NCBI RefSeq assembly: GCF_014333445.1 | Contig: NZ_JACRYU010000005.1 | Span: 1 to 64,000 of the forward strand | DNA length: 64,000 bases | Reading direction: 5' to 3' | Source: Terrisporobacter mayombei | GTDB lineage: Bacteria > Bacillota > Clostridia > Peptostreptococcales > Peptostreptococcaceae | Shown here: positions 28,165 through 38,778 of the stretch, piece after piece | Numbering within the stretch: position 1 is the first letter of the stretch | How the letters are laid out: every line of letters begins with the position of its first letter | Made by a program: the position numbers and the translations under genes | The notes under the pieces: generated by a model | What the model was told of the DNA's origin: nothing | What the model saw: the letters and a program-made list of their open reading frames with translations, nothing else | Database searches by the model: none

Positions 28165-29778
28165 TTGAACTTGGAAAATATAATGATGGAAGAATTGAGT
28201 AAAAAAACCTTAGTTGAACTAAAAGCAATTGCTAAGGATTTAAATATTAAATCAATTACTAAATATAAAAAAAATGAATTAGTGGAGCTAATAAGTAATA
28301 GCTTTAAAGATAGTCAAACTAAAAATAATCAAGATGTACAACAAGAAAATAATATTAACAATGAATCGAAAGTTGAACAAAATGTAAACGATAAGAATAT
28401 AAAGGCTGAGGTACAAAAAGAGGGAAAGCAAAGTACAGAAAATTATACAGAAAGAAATAGACAATTTAATAAATATGGTGATACGGAAATTATAAAGCAA
28501 AATGATAATAGAGGATATGTAAAAGCTTATAATAAAGAAAATCAAGGTAATAATCGTAATTTTAATAATAACAAATCAATGAGTATGGAAAATAGAAATC
28601 AGAGAAACACTAAAGGTAACCATACACCAAAAGTTGTTGAAGAATCTAAAATAATTAATGAATTCAATACTTCAAAAGATGATGAAGTTGTAGGTGTATT
28701 AGAAATATTACCTGATGGGTTTGGGTTCTTAAGAGGATCGAACTATCAATCTACAGATGAAGATGTATATGTATCTCCTTCTCAAATTAGAAGGTTCAAT
28801 ATGCAAACAGGTGATAAGGTTAGAGGTATAACAAGACACCCGAAAACAGGAGAAAAGTTTAGAGCACTTTTATTTGTACAAAAAGTTAATGATGAAAATC
28901 CTGAAACTTGTATAAATAGAAAATCATTTGTAAACTTAACTCCTATATATCCAGAAGAGAGATTAACGCTGGAAAAAAGTCAAAATGAAATATCAACTAG
29001 ATTGATAGACTTGATATCTCCAATAGGAAAAGGACAAAGGGGTCTGATTGTTGCTCCACCAAAGGCTGGTAAAACTATGCTTTTAAAAAGTGTAGCTAAT
29101 AGTATTGCCAAAAATCATCCTAATGTTGAGTTAATAGTTCTATTAATAGATGAGAGACCAGAAGAAGTAACTGATATGAGAGAATCTATAAATGGAGATG
29201 TTATATATTCTACATTTGACCAAGTTTCTAGTCATCATGTTAAAGTGGCAGAAATGGTTTTAAATAGAGCTCAGAGGTTAGTTGAACACGGAAAAGATGT
29301 AGTAATACTTCTAGATAGTATAACAAGACTTGCTAGAGCATATAACTTGACTATATCTCCAACAGGAAGAACATTATCAGGTGGTTTAGATCCAGGAGCA
29401 TTACATGGTCCTAAGAAATTCTTTGGAGCAGCTAGAAATATAAGACAAGGTGGTTCACTAACAATACTTGCAACTGCTTTAGTTGAAACTGGTTCAAGAA
29501 TGGATGATGTAATATTCGAAGAGTTCAAAGGAACTGGTAATATGGAATTACATTTAGATAGAAAACTTGCAGAAAAGAGAATATTCCCAGCGGTAGATAT
29601 ATATAAATCAGGAACGAGAAGAGAAGATTTACTATTGACAGAAGAAGAAAAAGCAGCATTATGGAAATTAAGAAAAGAGATGAGTAATAATTCTATATTA
29701 GAAGTAACCGATAATTTAATTGAAGCATTAAAGAAAACAAAAAATAACGAAGAGTTTATCAAAACTATAAAAAAATAA
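28165..29778 (+). CDS. rho: Transcription termination factor Rho with asparagine-rich insert
   Basis: Hexameric RNA helicase that ends transcription. The N-terminal Rho_N helical domain (about 1-48) is followed by a low-complexity segment of roughly 105 residues (about 49-154) rich in Asn and Gln. Next come the RNA-binding cold-shock-like domain ([16 protein letters not shown]) and the RecA-like ATPase with Walker [16 protein letters not shown] and the Q-loop region. TTG at 28165 is chosen because GAGGAGG lies five bases before it; an ATG 18 bases earlier precedes that site and lacks one of its own. rpmE follows, as in Bacillus. Confidence 0.95.
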   Translation: MNLENIMMEELSKKTLVELKAIAKDLNIKSITKYKKNELVELISNSFKDSQTKNNQDVQQENNINNESKVEQNVNDKNIKAEVQKEGKQSTENYTERNRQFNKYGDTEIIKQNDNRGYVKAYNKENQGNNRNFNNNKSMSMENRNQRNTKGNHTPKVVEESKIINEFNTSKDDEVVGVLEILPDGFGFLRGSNYQSTDEDVYVSPSQIRRFNMQTGDKVRGITRHPKTGEKFRALLFVQKVNDENPETCINRKSFVNLTPIYPEERLTLEKSQNEISTRLIDLISPIGKGQRGLIVAPPKAGKTMLLKSVANSIAKNHPNVELIVLLIDERPEEVTDMRESINGDVIYSTFDQVSSHHVKVAEMVLNRAQRLVEHGKDVVILLDSITRLARAYNLTISPTGRTLSGGLDPGALHGPKKFFGAARNIRQGGSLTILATALVETGSRMDDVIFEEFKGTGNMELHLDRKLAEKRIFPAVDIYKSGTRREDLLLTEEEKAALWKLRKEMSNNSILEVTDNLIEALKKTKNNEEFIKTIKK

Positions 29779-29818
29779 CAGAAAGTTTAAATGTATAGGC
29801 TAAGAAATATAAAAATGC

Positions 29819-29847
29819 TTGTACCACTAAAAAACATGTGATATAAT
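29819..29847 (+). promoter_or_regulatory. Sigma-A promoter of rpmE
   Basis: TTGTAC (29819-29824), a 17-base spacer and TATAAT (29842-29847), with TG one base ahead of the -10 giving an extended -10. It predicts a leader of about 65 bases for rpmE. Confidence 0.72.
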
Positions 29848-29919
29848 GATGTAGTTGAAGATGAAAACTTAAAATTAATATAATTAATTTAGAATATAAT
29901 TGAAAAAGAGGTGACTAGA

Positions 29920-30120
29920 ATGCAAAAAGATATACAACCAAAATACAATGCAATTGAAGTACACTGTGCATGTGGAAATACTTTCATGGCTGGTTCAACT
30001 AAGGACGAGATAAAAGTTGAGATATGTTCAGAATGCCATCCTTTCTATACTGGAAAACAAAAGAACATAGAAAAAGGTGGAAGAATCGACAAATTCAAAA
30101 AAAGATTCAAAATGGATTAA
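29920..30120 (+). CDS. rpmE: 50S ribosomal protein L31 (zinc-binding form)
   Basis: Ribosomal protein of the large subunit that bridges to the small subunit. 66 residues with the zinc-ligand cysteines at 16, 18, 36 and 39 (CAC and CSEC), so it is the cysteine-containing RpmE type rather than the zinc-free RpmE2. GAGGTG eight bases ahead supports ATG 29920 over an upstream GTG. A terminator follows. It has its own promoter behind rho. Confidence 0.96.
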   Translation: MQKDIQPKYNAIEVHCACGNTFMAGSTKDEIKVEICSECHPFYTGKQKNIEKGGRIDKFKKRFKMD

Positions 30121-30133
30121 TTATTGTAAAAAA

Positions 30134-30160
30134 AGAGGTTGGTTATCCAACCTCTATTTT
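30134..30160 (+). terminator. Intrinsic terminator of rpmE
   Basis: AGAGGTTGG (30134-30142) pairs perfectly with CCAACCTCT (30147-30155), tetraloop TTAT, then a T tract with one A. Confidence 0.85.
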
Positions 30161-30246
30161 ATTTTTCTAATTACTAAAAAATACATAATTTTAGAATATT
30201 AACTACAATAATAACATTAGATTAAGTTTTAGGAGGTTCGAAAAAT

Positions 30247-30819
30247 ATGTATAGACCAGTAAACCATGGTTATATTGAAGTAGTAGTTGGACCTATGTAC
30301 AGTGGAAAAAGTGAAGAATTAATAAGAAGATTAAAAAGAGCAAAGATTGCAAAGCAAAATATAATTGTATTTAAGCCTCATATAGATGATAGATATAGTA
30401 AAAGTGATGTTGTATCTCATAGTGGAGATAGTATAAATGCTATTGCCATAGAGAAAGCTTCTGATATATATGATTTAATTGATGATAGTATACAAGTTGT
30501 CGGAATAGATGAGGTGCAATTTTTTGATGATGATATAATAGATATAACAGTTGACTTGGCTAACAAAGGTATAAGAGTTATAGCTGCAGGTCTTGACATG
30601 GATTTTAAAGGAGAGCCTTTTGGGCCTACTCCACAACTATTAGCAGTCGCTGAATTTGTTGATAAAATTCAAGCTATTTGCTCTGTGTGTGGACAGCCAG
30701 CGACAAGATCACAAAGATTAATAGATGGACAACCAGCAAGATATGATGATCCTATTATACAAGTAGGAGCTGTAGAAAGCTATGAAGCTAGATGTAGAAA
30801 ATGTCATGTGGTTAAGTAA
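30247..30819 (+). CDS. tdk: Thymidine kinase
   Basis: Type II thymidine kinase that salvages deoxythymidine. 190 residues: P-loop GPMYSGKS (15-22), DEVQFFDD with the catalytic acidic residue, and two zinc-ligand pairs CSVC and CRKC. AGGAGG precedes the ATG. It lies between rpmE and prfA as in Bacillus. Confidence 0.96.
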   Translation: MYRPVNHGYIEVVVGPMYSGKSEELIRRLKRAKIAKQNIIVFKPHIDDRYSKSDVVSHSGDSINAIAIEKASDIYDLIDDSIQVVGIDEVQFFDDDIIDITVDLANKGIRVIAAGLDMDFKGEPFGPTPQLLAVAEFVDKIQAICSVCGQPATRSQRLIDGQPARYDDPIIQVGAVESYEARCRKCHVVK

Positions 30820-30827
30820 ACAATCAA

Positions 30828-30867
30828 CCCCTTAAAAGTATAATATGATACTCTAAGGGGAATTTTT
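30828..30867 (+). terminator. Intrinsic terminator of tdk
   Basis: CCCCTTA (30828-30834) pairs with TAAGGGG (30854-30860), with an inner AGTAT/ATACT stem, followed by T5. Confidence 0.88.
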
Positions 30868-30915
30868 ATATTATAATAGTTTTAATAATTTAAAATTGTT
30901 ATGAGGAGTAGGAAT

Positions 30916-31812
30916 ATGAAAAAACAATCTGTTGGTGGACAAGCTGTAATTGAAGGTATAATGATGCAATCTAAAAATTACAGGGCTATTGCTGTTAGGA
31001 AGAGTAATGGTGAGATAGAGCTAAAAAAAGAAAGAATAAAAAGTTGGGTACAGGACAAAAAAATAGATAAAATACCATTTTTAAGAGGTGGATTTATACT
31101 ATTTGAGACAATGATACAGGGGATTAAAAGTTTAAATTACTCATCTGAATTTTTTATGGAAGATGATGAGGAAGAGGAAGATGCAATAGATAAGTTTTTA
31201 AAAAGAGTATTTAAAGATAAAGCTAATGATGCCATTATGGTAGTATCTCTAATACTTGCTATGATACTTTCAATTGGATTATTTGTATTAATACCTACAA
31301 TAATAAGTGGATTCTTTGGACTTTTTATTAAAAATAATATAATTTTAAATTTAATAGAAGGTTTAATTAGAATATTAATATTGATATTGTATATGTTGGG
31401 AATATCAAGAAATGAGGATATAAAAAGAACGTTTATGTATCATGGTGCAGAACATAAAACTATTTATTGCTATGAGAATGATTTAGAGTTAACAGTAGAA
31501 AATGTTAGAAAGTTTACTACTTTACATCCTAGATGTGGAACAAATTTTTTATTTATTGTTATGGCTACATCCATAATACTATTTTCATTCTTTGGATGGC
31601 CAAATATTTTATTAAGGGTAGTAATGAGGATATTATGTATACCAATAGTTGCTGGAATATCTTATGAAATAATAAAATTTCTTGGGAAATATGATAATAT
31701 ATTAAGTAAAATTGTTGCATATCCTGGAATGATGTTACAACGTATCACGACAAAAGAACCAAATGATGCACAAATTGAAGTAGCAATAAAAGCGTTAAAA
31801 GCTGTAATTTAA
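30916..31812 (+). CDS. yqhQ: DUF1385 membrane protein (YqhQ-like)
   Basis: Polytopic membrane protein of about 298 residues in the conserved DUF1385 family. It has the N-terminal VGGQAVIEGIMMQS motif (about 5-18), three to four hydrophobic segments, and the conserved HGAEHKTIYCYE and LHPRCGTNF motifs. These suggest a membrane enzyme with histidine and cysteine residues, but no activity is established. GAGGAG supports ATG 30916. It directly precedes prmC-prfA, its place in many Clostridia. Confidence 0.88.
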   Translation: MKKQSVGGQAVIEGIMMQSKNYRAIAVRKSNGEIELKKERIKSWVQDKKIDKIPFLRGGFILFETMIQGIKSLNYSSEFFMEDDEEEEDAIDKFLKRVFKDKANDAIMVVSLILAMILSIGLFVLIPTIISGFFGLFIKNNIILNLIEGLIRILILILYMLGISRNEDIKRTFMYHGAEHKTIYCYENDLELTVENVRKFTTLHPRCGTNFLFIVMATSIILFSFFGWPNILLRVVMRILCIPIVAGISYEIIKFLGKYDNILSKIVAYPGMMLQRITTKEPNDAQIEVAIKALKAVI

Positions 31813-31832
31813 AATAAATAATGGAGAAGCTT

Positions 31833-32681
31833 ATGACTATTAGAGAAATACTTTTAAAATATTCAAAAGAACTTGAAGAAATAAGTAGTACACCAAGATT
31901 AGATGTAGAGATTTTGCTACAAAAAGCTTTAGGTGATGTGGATAGATTATATATACATTTAAACTTAGAAAAAGTTTTAAGTGAAGAAGAAGACAATTTG
32001 TTTTTAAAGCTTATAAATGAAAGATTAAATAATAGACCTATAGCATATATTGTTGGAAATCGTGAGTTTATGGGGCTAGATTTTTATGTTCAAGAAGGTG
32101 TATTAATTCCTAGACCAGATACAGAAATTTTGGTTGAAGAGGTTATTGAAATAGGTAAGAATAAAGGTGAAATTGAAATTTTAGATATAGGGACAGGCTC
32201 TGGTGCCATAACAGTTAGTTTGGCAAAATATTTAGATAATGCTAATTTAACTTCTGTTGACATATCGGATATAGCACTAGAAGTAGGAAAGAAAAATGCT
32301 ATAAGCAATAATGTGGATAATAAGATAGAATTTATAAAATCAAATTTATTTACAGAAATAGATAAAGACAAAAAATTTGATGTAATAGTTTCTAATCCTC
32401 CTTATATAAGAAAGAAAGATGTAGAAAATTTAGAAAGTCAAGTTAAAGATTTTGAGCCGTATACAGCTTTAGAAGGCGGAGAAGACGGTTTAGATTTTTA
32501 TAGAAAAATAACAGAACAAGCTAAATTATATCTTAAAGAAAATGGAGTACTAGCGTATGAAGTAGGTCATGACCAAAGTGAAGATGTTAGTAAGTTAATG
32601 GAGATTAATGGATATACTAATATATATACAAAGAAAGATTTACAAGGGATTGACAGAGTTGTTATAGGAACTATTTTGTGA
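31833..32681 (+). CDS. prmC: Release factor glutamine methyltransferase
   Basis: SAM-dependent enzyme that methylates the GGQ glutamine of release factors. 282 residues: N-terminal helical bundle, then a Rossmann methyltransferase with DIGTGSGAI (SAM loop), FDVIVSNPPY with the NPPY motif at 188-191, and IPRPDTE. ATG 31833 follows GGAG. It is paired with its substrate gene prfA 44 bases downstream. Confidence 0.96.
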   Translation: MTIREILLKYSKELEEISSTPRLDVEILLQKALGDVDRLYIHLNLEKVLSEEEDNLFLKLINERLNNRPIAYIVGNREFMGLDFYVQEGVLIPRPDTEILVEEVIEIGKNKGEIEILDIGTGSGAITVSLAKYLDNANLTSVDISDIALEVGKKNAISNNVDNKIEFIKSNLFTEIDKDKKFDVIVSNPPYIRKKDVENLESQVKDFEPYTALEGGEDGLDFYRKITEQAKLYLKENGVLAYEVGHDQSEDVSKLMEINGYTNIYTKKDLQGIDRVVIGTIL

Positions 32682-32725
32682 TATAATAAAATGCTGAGAT
32701 TGTACGAAAAAAAGAGGTGAACAGT

Positions 32726-33790
32726 ATGTTAGAAAAGTTACAGGTTTTAGAAGATAAATATCAAGATTTAACTGAAAAAATCAGTGATATGGAAATCATA
32801 AATGACCAAAAACTTTGGCAAAAGTATATGAAAGAACATGCAGATTTAGAACCTATCGTTTTTAAATACAGAGAATACAAAAGTGTATTAAATGACCTTA
32901 GTGAATCTAAAGCTATTTTAGAAGAAGAATCTGATGAAGAGCTAAGAGATTTAGCAAAAATGGAAATAGCGGATTTAGAAGATAGAGTTGAACCATTAGA
33001 AGATGAATTAAAAATCTTATTACTTCCAAAAGATCCTAACGATGAGAAGAATGTTATTGTTGAGATAAGAGGAGGTGCAGGTGGAGATGAAGCAGCTCTA
33101 TTTGCAGGAAACTTATTCAGAATGTACTCTAGATATGCTGAGAGAAGAAGATGGAAAATGGAACTTTTAAGTGCTACTGATACTGGTGTTGGAGGATATA
33201 AAGAAGTATCTTTCTTAATAAAAGGTAAAGGTGCTTATTCAAGACTTAAATATGAATCAGGGGTTCACAGAGTTCAAAGAATTCCAGCTACAGAATCTGG
33301 AGGAAGAATCCATACTTCAACAGCTACAGTTGCCGTTTTACCAGAAGTAGAAGATGTAGAAATAGATATAAATCCAAATGATTTAAGAATAGACGTTTTC
33401 CGTTCATCAGGAAATGGAGGGCAGTCTGTTAATACAACTGACTCAGCAGTAAGGGTAACTCATATACCTACTGGAGAAGTTGTGTCATGTCAGGATGGGA
33501 AATCACAATTAAAAAATAAAGAGCAAGCTTTAAAAGTATTAAAAGCTAGACTTTATGATAAAGCTTTAGCAGAGCAACAAGGAGAATTAGCTGCAGAAAG
33601 AAAGAGTCAGGTTGGTACAGGTGATAGATCTGAGAGAATCAGAACTTACAACTATCCACAAGGTAGGGTAAGTGATCATAGAATAAACTTAACACTTTAC
33701 AAATTGGAGCAATTCTTAGATGGTGATTTAGACGAAATGATAGATGCTCTTATAACAGAAGATCAAACTAAAAAAATGACTGCAATATAG
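32726..33790 (+). CDS. prfA: Peptide chain release factor 1
   Basis: Decodes UAA and UAG stops and triggers peptide release. 354 residues with the PAT-type tripeptide region ([14 protein letters not shown]) and the catalytic GGQ at 231-233, the target of the PrmC methylase encoded just upstream. GAGGTG precedes ATG 32726. An intrinsic terminator closes the unit. Confidence 0.97.
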   Translation: MLEKLQVLEDKYQDLTEKISDMEIINDQKLWQKYMKEHADLEPIVFKYREYKSVLNDLSESKAILEEESDEELRDLAKMEIADLEDRVEPLEDELKILLLPKDPNDEKNVIVEIRGGAGGDEAALFAGNLFRMYSRYAERRRWKMELLSATDTGVGGYKEVSFLIKGKGAYSRLKYESGVHRVQRIPATESGGRIHTSTATVAVLPEVEDVEIDINPNDLRIDVFRSSGNGGQSVNTTDSAVRVTHIPTGEVVSCQDGKSQLKNKEQALKVLKARLYDKALAEQQGELAAERKSQVGTGDRSERIRTYNYPQGRVSDHRINLTLYKLEQFLDGDLDEMIDALITEDQTKKMTAI

Positions 33791-33817
33791 AAATCCCTAA
33801 ATTTTTAGGGATTTTTT
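33791..33817 (+). terminator. Intrinsic terminator of prmC-prfA
   Basis: AAATCCCTAA (33791-33800) pairs with TTAGGGATTT (33805-33814) around four bases; T6 ends the element. Confidence 0.88.
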
Positions 33818-33885
33818 CTATAGCCAATTAAATATAATTATATATATGATATATTAATATTTAAAAATGGGGTGAAAATAGAATA

Positions 33886-34566
33886 ATGATATTAAAAGTC
33901 ACGTTAATAGGACTATTAGCAGGTGTTATGGGAACAGGAATAGGTGGTATATTATCAGCTATATTTAGGAAGGAAGTTGATAAATATATTGATTTTTTTA
34001 TGGGACTTTCTGGAGGAATAATGCTAGCTGTGGTAGTCTTTGACTTAATGAAAGAATCTATGTCATCTATGGGGGTAATGAATACTGTATTATTTACATT
34101 TATGGGTGTGATACTAACTATGATAATAAAAGGTATGTTAGGATTCACAGGAAATATGAAATCAGGGTATTTAATTTTTATTAGTATATTAATACATAAT
34201 TTGCCAGAAGGATTGGCTATAGGATCATCTTTTATATCAGCTCAAGATTTAGGAATAACACTAGCTATTGTTATTGGATTACATAATATACCTGAAGGAC
34301 TAGCAACGGCTCTTAGTCTTACGGGTGCTAAGGTTCCGATTAAGAAAGTTATATTGTTTACATTTATAGCAGGTATACCAATGGGGTTAGGCAGTTTTTT
34401 AGGTGTATATTTTACCGGGGTATTTAAATCCTTAATAGGAATATTCTTATCATTGGCATCGGGAACGATGTTATATGTTGTCCTAGATGAAATCATGCCA
34501 AAATCTAAAAGTTTATATAGTATAATTGGATTTTTAATAGGAACAATAATCGTATATAATATATAA
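33886..34566 (+). CDS. ZIP-family divalent metal transporter
   Basis: Polytopic membrane protein of 226 residues with about eight hydrophobic segments and the two ZIP metal-site helices HNLPEGLAIG and HNIPEGLATAL. This predicts import of zinc or a similar divalent metal; the true substrate is not readable. A GGGGTG ribosome binding site precedes the ATG. It lies between prfA and ywlC, where B. subtilis has the manganese exporter gene mntP, which is a different family. Confidence 0.92.
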   Translation: MILKVTLIGLLAGVMGTGIGGILSAIFRKEVDKYIDFFMGLSGGIMLAVVVFDLMKESMSSMGVMNTVLFTFMGVILTMIIKGMLGFTGNMKSGYLIFISILIHNLPEGLAIGSSFISAQDLGITLAIVIGLHNIPEGLATALSLTGAKVPIKKVILFTFIAGIPMGLGSFLGVYFTGVFKSLIGIFLSLASGTMLYVVLDEIMPKSKSLYSIIGFLIGTIIVYNI

Positions 34567-34590
34567 GTATAGGAAGGGAGTGAGAATGTA

Positions 34591-35628
34591 GTGACACTCA
34601 TAAGTAAAATTGACGAAAATGATATAGATAAATATGAGATAAATAAACATGCTGAAATACTTAGAAAAGGGAATACAGTTATATTTCCAACTGAAACAGT
34701 TTATGGTTTAGGAGCAAATGCTCTTGATGAAAATGCCGTAAGCAAAATATATGAGGCTAAAGGAAGACCTAGTGATAATCCATTAATAGTTCATATATAT
34801 GAGAAAAATCAAATACATAAATTAGCAAAAGATATATCTGATAAAGCAAATATTGTAATGGATAACTTCTGGCCAGGACCAATAACTATAATATTAAATA
34901 AAAAAGATATCGTTCCAAGTAGAACAAGTGGCGGATTAAATACAGTAGCAATTCGTATGCCATCAAATGTTATAGCTAGGGAATTATTAAAACAAACTGA
35001 TTTACCTATAGCAGCCCCATCTGCCAATATATCTGGTAGACCATCTCCAACTAGAGCAAAACATGTTTATGAAGAAATGAATAACAGAGTAGAAGGAATA
35101 ATATTAGGAGGAGATTGTACATTTGGTCTGGAATCTACTGTATTAGATATGACTGGTGATACTCCAACGATATTAAGACCAGGAAGTATAACAAAGGAAG
35201 ATTTAGAATGTGTAATAGGAGAGGTTAATATTGATCCAGCTTTAGAAAAAAAAGAAGATAATATAAAAGCTAAGGCCCCAGGAATGAAGTATACTCATTA
35301 CTCACCAAATGCAGAAGTTTTCATAGTATCAGGGGACGAAGAAAAAGTATTTAATAAAGTTAATGATTTAATAGATAATAATTCTAAACAAGGTCTAAAA
35401 TCAGTAGTATTATGTATTGATAAAAATAAAGATAAGTATAAAGGTGACACTATTGTACTAGGTCGAAATTTAGAAGAAGTTGCTTCTAATTTATTTGATG
35501 CTCTTATAAGCACAGACAAAGAAAAATATGATATAGTATATTCAGAAGAATTTTCTAATGGTGGATTAGGTAGAGCAATAATGAATAGGTTGCTAAAATC
35601 TGCTGGATATAAAATAATAAAAGCATAA
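34591..35628 (+). CDS. ywlC: Threonylcarbamoyl-AMP synthase (Sua5/YwlC type)
   Basis: Makes threonylcarbamoyl-AMP for the t6A modification at position 37 of ANN-decoding tRNAs. 345 residues: N-terminal YrdC domain (about 20-205) with PTETVYGLGANA, KGRPSDNPLIVHI and the SANISGRPSPT segment, a linker with APGMKYTHYSP, and a C-terminal Sua5 domain. Translation starts at GTG 34591 after AGGAAGGGAG; no ATG alternative is supported. Confidence 0.95.
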   Translation: MTLISKIDENDIDKYEINKHAEILRKGNTVIFPTETVYGLGANALDENAVSKIYEAKGRPSDNPLIVHIYEKNQIHKLAKDISDKANIVMDNFWPGPITIILNKKDIVPSRTSGGLNTVAIRMPSNVIARELLKQTDLPIAAPSANISGRPSPTRAKHVYEEMNNRVEGIILGGDCTFGLESTVLDMTGDTPTILRPGSITKEDLECVIGEVNIDPALEKKEDNIKAKAPGMKYTHYSPNAEVFIVSGDEEKVFNKVNDLIDNNSKQGLKSVVLCIDKNKDKYKGDTIVLGRNLEEVASNLFDALISTDKEKYDIVYSEEFSNGGLGRAIMNRLLKSAGYKIIKA

Positions 35629-35901
35629 TAAGGAATGTTAAAAAAATAATAATTAGTAAAAAAACTTTTAGAAATGAGAATGAATATATTTTAAATTTTA
35701 GAAAAAATATATATAAATCTATTGCTATTAAGTTAAAAAAATATTAAAATTATAAAAAAGATTATATATGTCTGAGAAATATTATTAGAATATTTTGTAT
35801 AATTATACGGGTTAGTTAAAAAAAATTAACTAAAAAATATGATGTAATTGAAATGATTATCTCAGGATAATTAATTTATATACCAACAAGGAGTTCTAAT
35901 T

Positions 35902-36354
35902 ATGAAAATAGGTTTAGGGTGTGACCATGGAGGATACAATTTAAAATTGGAAATCATGCGTTACTTAGAGTCAAAAAATATAGAAGTTGTTGATTATGGT
36001 ACTAATAATGCAGAGGAATCAGTTGACTATCCTATATTTGGGGAGAAAGTTGCCGATGCAGTTATTTCTAAAGAAGTGGACTATGGTATAGTATGCTGTG
36101 GTACAGGTATAGGAATATCTTTAGCAGCTAATAAAGTTCCAGGGATAAGATGTGCTGTTGTATCAGATGTATTTTCAGCAAAAATGTCAAAAGCACATAA
36201 TAATGCTAACATGTTATCACTTGGAGAAAGAGTATTAGGAAGAGGTTTAGCACTAGAAATAGTAGAGGCTTGGATAAATACAGATTTTGAAGGTGATAGA
36301 CACTCAAGAAGAGTTAATATGATTGCTGACATAGAAAACAAGCATAATAAATAG
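35902..36354 (+). CDS. rpiB: Ribose-5-phosphate isomerase B
   Basis: Interconverts ribose-5-phosphate and ribulose-5-phosphate. 150 residues, LacAB/RpiB family: GCDHGGYNLK with the active-site DH, VDYPIFGEKVA and the CGTGIGI loop containing the catalytic cysteine. AAGGAG precedes the ATG. It lies 15 bases ahead of upp, joining PRPP supply and uracil salvage. The 273-base gap before it is AT-rich, with a possible TATAAT at 35798-35803 and a small stem (TTAGTTAA/TTAACTAA near 35812-35832). Confidence 0.95.
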   Translation: MKIGLGCDHGGYNLKLEIMRYLESKNIEVVDYGTNNAEESVDYPIFGEKVADAVISKEVDYGIVCCGTGIGISLAANKVPGIRCAVVSDVFSAKMSKAHNNANMLSLGERVLGRGLALEIVEAWINTDFEGDRHSRRVNMIADIENKHNK

Positions 36355-36999
<645 letters not shown>

Positions 37000-37007
37000 T
37001 CTACTTT

Positions 37008-37038
37008 AAGGAATCTATTATTTCTTAATAGATTCCTT
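37008..37038 (+). terminator. Strong hairpin between upp and the atp operon, no T tract
   Basis: A 13-base perfect stem (37008-37020 with 37026-37038), loop TTTCT. The bases after it are GTGTTT, so as an intrinsic terminator it would be inefficient; it may protect the upp 3' end or allow read-through. Confidence 0.5.
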
Positions 37039-37078
37039 GTGTTTAACTATATACAATATAGAGAGGCATATAAAATAA

Positions 37079-37309
37079 ATGAATAAGAAAAAAAGTACAG
37101 GTGCACAAATAGCACAAGCACTTTCTTTATTTAGTCAATTAAGCATTATGATGTTGACTTCAATATTTGGATGTTTTTTTATAGGCAGATTTATAGATAT
37201 TAAATTAAATACAGGCCCTATTTTTATGTTAATCTTTTTAGTATTAGGAATTGGAGGGGCTTTTATGTCTGTATATAAAACTGTAATTGGATATACAAAA
37301 AGGAAGTGA
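37079..37309 (+). CDS. atpZ: AtpZ/AtpI-family small membrane protein
   Basis: A 76-residue protein with two hydrophobic helices and short basic ends, first gene of the ATP synthase operon. It fits the AtpZ/AtpI-type family (F0F1-ATPase-associated), members of which have been linked to assembly of the c ring or to Mg2+/Ca2+ transport. GAGAGG lies rather far upstream of the ATG. It ends seven bases before the next gene. Assignment rests on size, topology and position. Confidence 0.75.
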   Translation: MNKKKSTGAQIAQALSLFSQLSIMMLTSIFGCFFIGRFIDIKLNTGPIFMLIFLVLGIGGAFMSVYKTVIGYTKRK

Positions 37310-37316
37310 TAAGTTT

Positions 37317-37706
37317 ATGGATATAAAGGTACAACAAGAAGTTAAAGAAATTTCAAAGGGAATATGTGTATATGCAATAATAGTAGGATTAATATCATTT
37401 TTTATTTCAAAAGAACCAATTCATGTAATGTTGGGGGTTGCTTTTGGAAGTATAATTGCAATACTAAATTTTAGATTATTAGCTCTTACTATGGAGAAAG
37501 CGGTAGAACTACCGCCTGGGAAAGCACAAGCCTATACTGCAATTAGATATTTGATAAGAATGTTTATTGTAGCAGCAGTTGTATTTGTTTCAGTAAAAAA
37601 TCCAAATATAAATGTTATAGGAACAATTTTAGGGTTGATAAGTACTCAAATTGTTATATTTATTAAGAAACTACTTATATCAAAAATAACTAGAAAGGAG
37701 GTATAA
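37317..37706 (+). CDS. atpI: ATP synthase subunit I (AtpI)
   Basis: A 129-residue protein with four predicted membrane helices. The FGSIIAILNFRLLALTM segment is typical of the ATP synthase I family, a non-stoichiometric assembly factor for the c ring. AAGGAAGTGA precedes ATG 37317; an in-frame ATG 30 bases earlier overlaps the previous gene and is less likely. It lies three bases ahead of atpB. Confidence 0.82.
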   Translation: MDIKVQQEVKEISKGICVYAIIVGLISFFISKEPIHVMLGVAFGSIIAILNFRLLALTMEKAVELPPGKAQAYTAIRYLIRMFIVAAVVFVSVKNPNINVIGTILGLISTQIVIFIKKLLISKITRKEV

Positions 37707-37709
37707 TAA

Positions 37710-38414
37710 ATGAAATATACACAATGGATAATTACCTTTGCTAACGGTTTCAGAATAAGTGAAACAGTTGTAACTAGTTGGATTATTATGGCTGGGATAA
37801 TAATAGCAGCCTTATTATTAACAAGAAACTTAAAGCCAGTTCCGACTACAAAAAGACAAATCATGCTAGAATATGTTGTTGGAAGCTTAAGAGATCTTGT
37901 TAAAGGAAATATGGGTAATGATATAGAGAAAAGAATGCCAAATATATTACCTTATCTTGGATCTTTATTACTTTTCTTCGCATGTTCCAACTTGATAGGA
38001 TTATTAGGTTTTAAGTCTCCAACTACTGATGTAGATACTACATTAGCGTGGGCATTAATGACTGTATTTTTAATTTATTATGAAGGTATGAGAGCAAAAG
38101 GATTAGGATATTGGAAAGGTTTATTAGAACCAATTCCTATAATGTTACCACTTAATATAGTAAGTGAATTTGCAACACCTATATCACTTACATTCCGTCC
38201 ATTTGGTAATATACTTGGAGGGACAGTAATAATGGGATTATTATATCAATTACTAGGGTTCATATCAACATTGATCCCAAATGTATCAATTCCATTCTTA
38301 CAATTAGTAATACCAGTACCATTGCATCTATACTTTGATTTATTCGCAGGATGTTTACAAGCATTTATATTCATAATGCTTACAATGGTATTTGTTTCAA
38401 ATGCAGTAGAGTAA
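37710..38414 (+). CDS. atpB: ATP synthase Fo subunit a
   Basis: Membrane stator subunit holding the ion half-channels. 234 residues, about six membrane helices, with the essential arginine in LTFRPFGNILGG. The ribosome binding site is AGAAAGGAGG. Together with the c subunit it determines whether protons or Na+ are translocated; the c subunit argues for Na+. Confidence 0.95.
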   Translation: MKYTQWIITFANGFRISETVVTSWIIMAGIIIAALLLTRNLKPVPTTKRQIMLEYVVGSLRDLVKGNMGNDIEKRMPNILPYLGSLLLFFACSNLIGLLGFKSPTTDVDTTLAWALMTVFLIYYEGMRAKGLGYWKGLLEPIPIMLPLNIVSEFATPISLTFRPFGNILGGTVIMGLLYQLLGFISTLIPNVSIPFLQLVIPVPLHLYFDLFAGCLQAFIFIMLTMVFVSNAVE

Positions 38415-38499
38415 AGTATATGCAATTAATAAAATTATGCATATTAAAATAAAAACTTATAAATAATTATAAAAGTTAAATTTTAGGAGGATTAAAATT

Positions 38500-38751
38500 A
38501 TGGAATTAGGTCAAGCAATCGCAATCGCAGGTTCTGCAATAGGAGCAGGAATTGCAGTTATAACAGGTATAGGAGCTGGTATAGGTCAAGGTTTTGCAGC
38601 TGGTAAAGGTGCAGAAGCTGTTGGAAATCAACCAGAAGCTAAAGGTGATATTATATCTACAATGTTATTAGGTGCTGCAGTTGCAGAATCTACAGGTATA
38701 TATGGTCTTGTTATATCTATAATCCTAATATTTGCAAATCCATGGGTATAG
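38500..38751 (+). CDS. atpE: ATP synthase Fo subunit c with Na+-type binding site
   Basis: Hairpin proteolipid of the rotor ring, 83 residues, two helices joined by the polar loop GNQPEAKG. The ion site has Gln30, Val61, Glu63, Ser64, Thr65 and Tyr68. These match Gln32, Val63, Glu65, Ser66, Thr67 and Tyr70 of the Na+-binding c ring of Ilyobacter tartaricus with a constant offset of two. Na+ coupling is therefore likely. GGAGG precedes the ATG. A stable hairpin separates it from atpF. Confidence 0.95.
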   Translation: MELGQAIAIAGSAIGAGIAVITGIGAGIGQGFAAGKGAEAVGNQPEAKGDIISTMLLGAAVAESTGIYGLVISIILIFANPWV

Positions 38752-38778
38752 AATTGGACATGATTTTTATTGATATTT

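Noticed and set aside
29271-29762. 163-residue minus-strand open frame opposite rho
   Set aside because: Antisense shadow of the highly conserved Rho ATPase domain; composition is hydrophobic and irregular, with no ribosome binding site.
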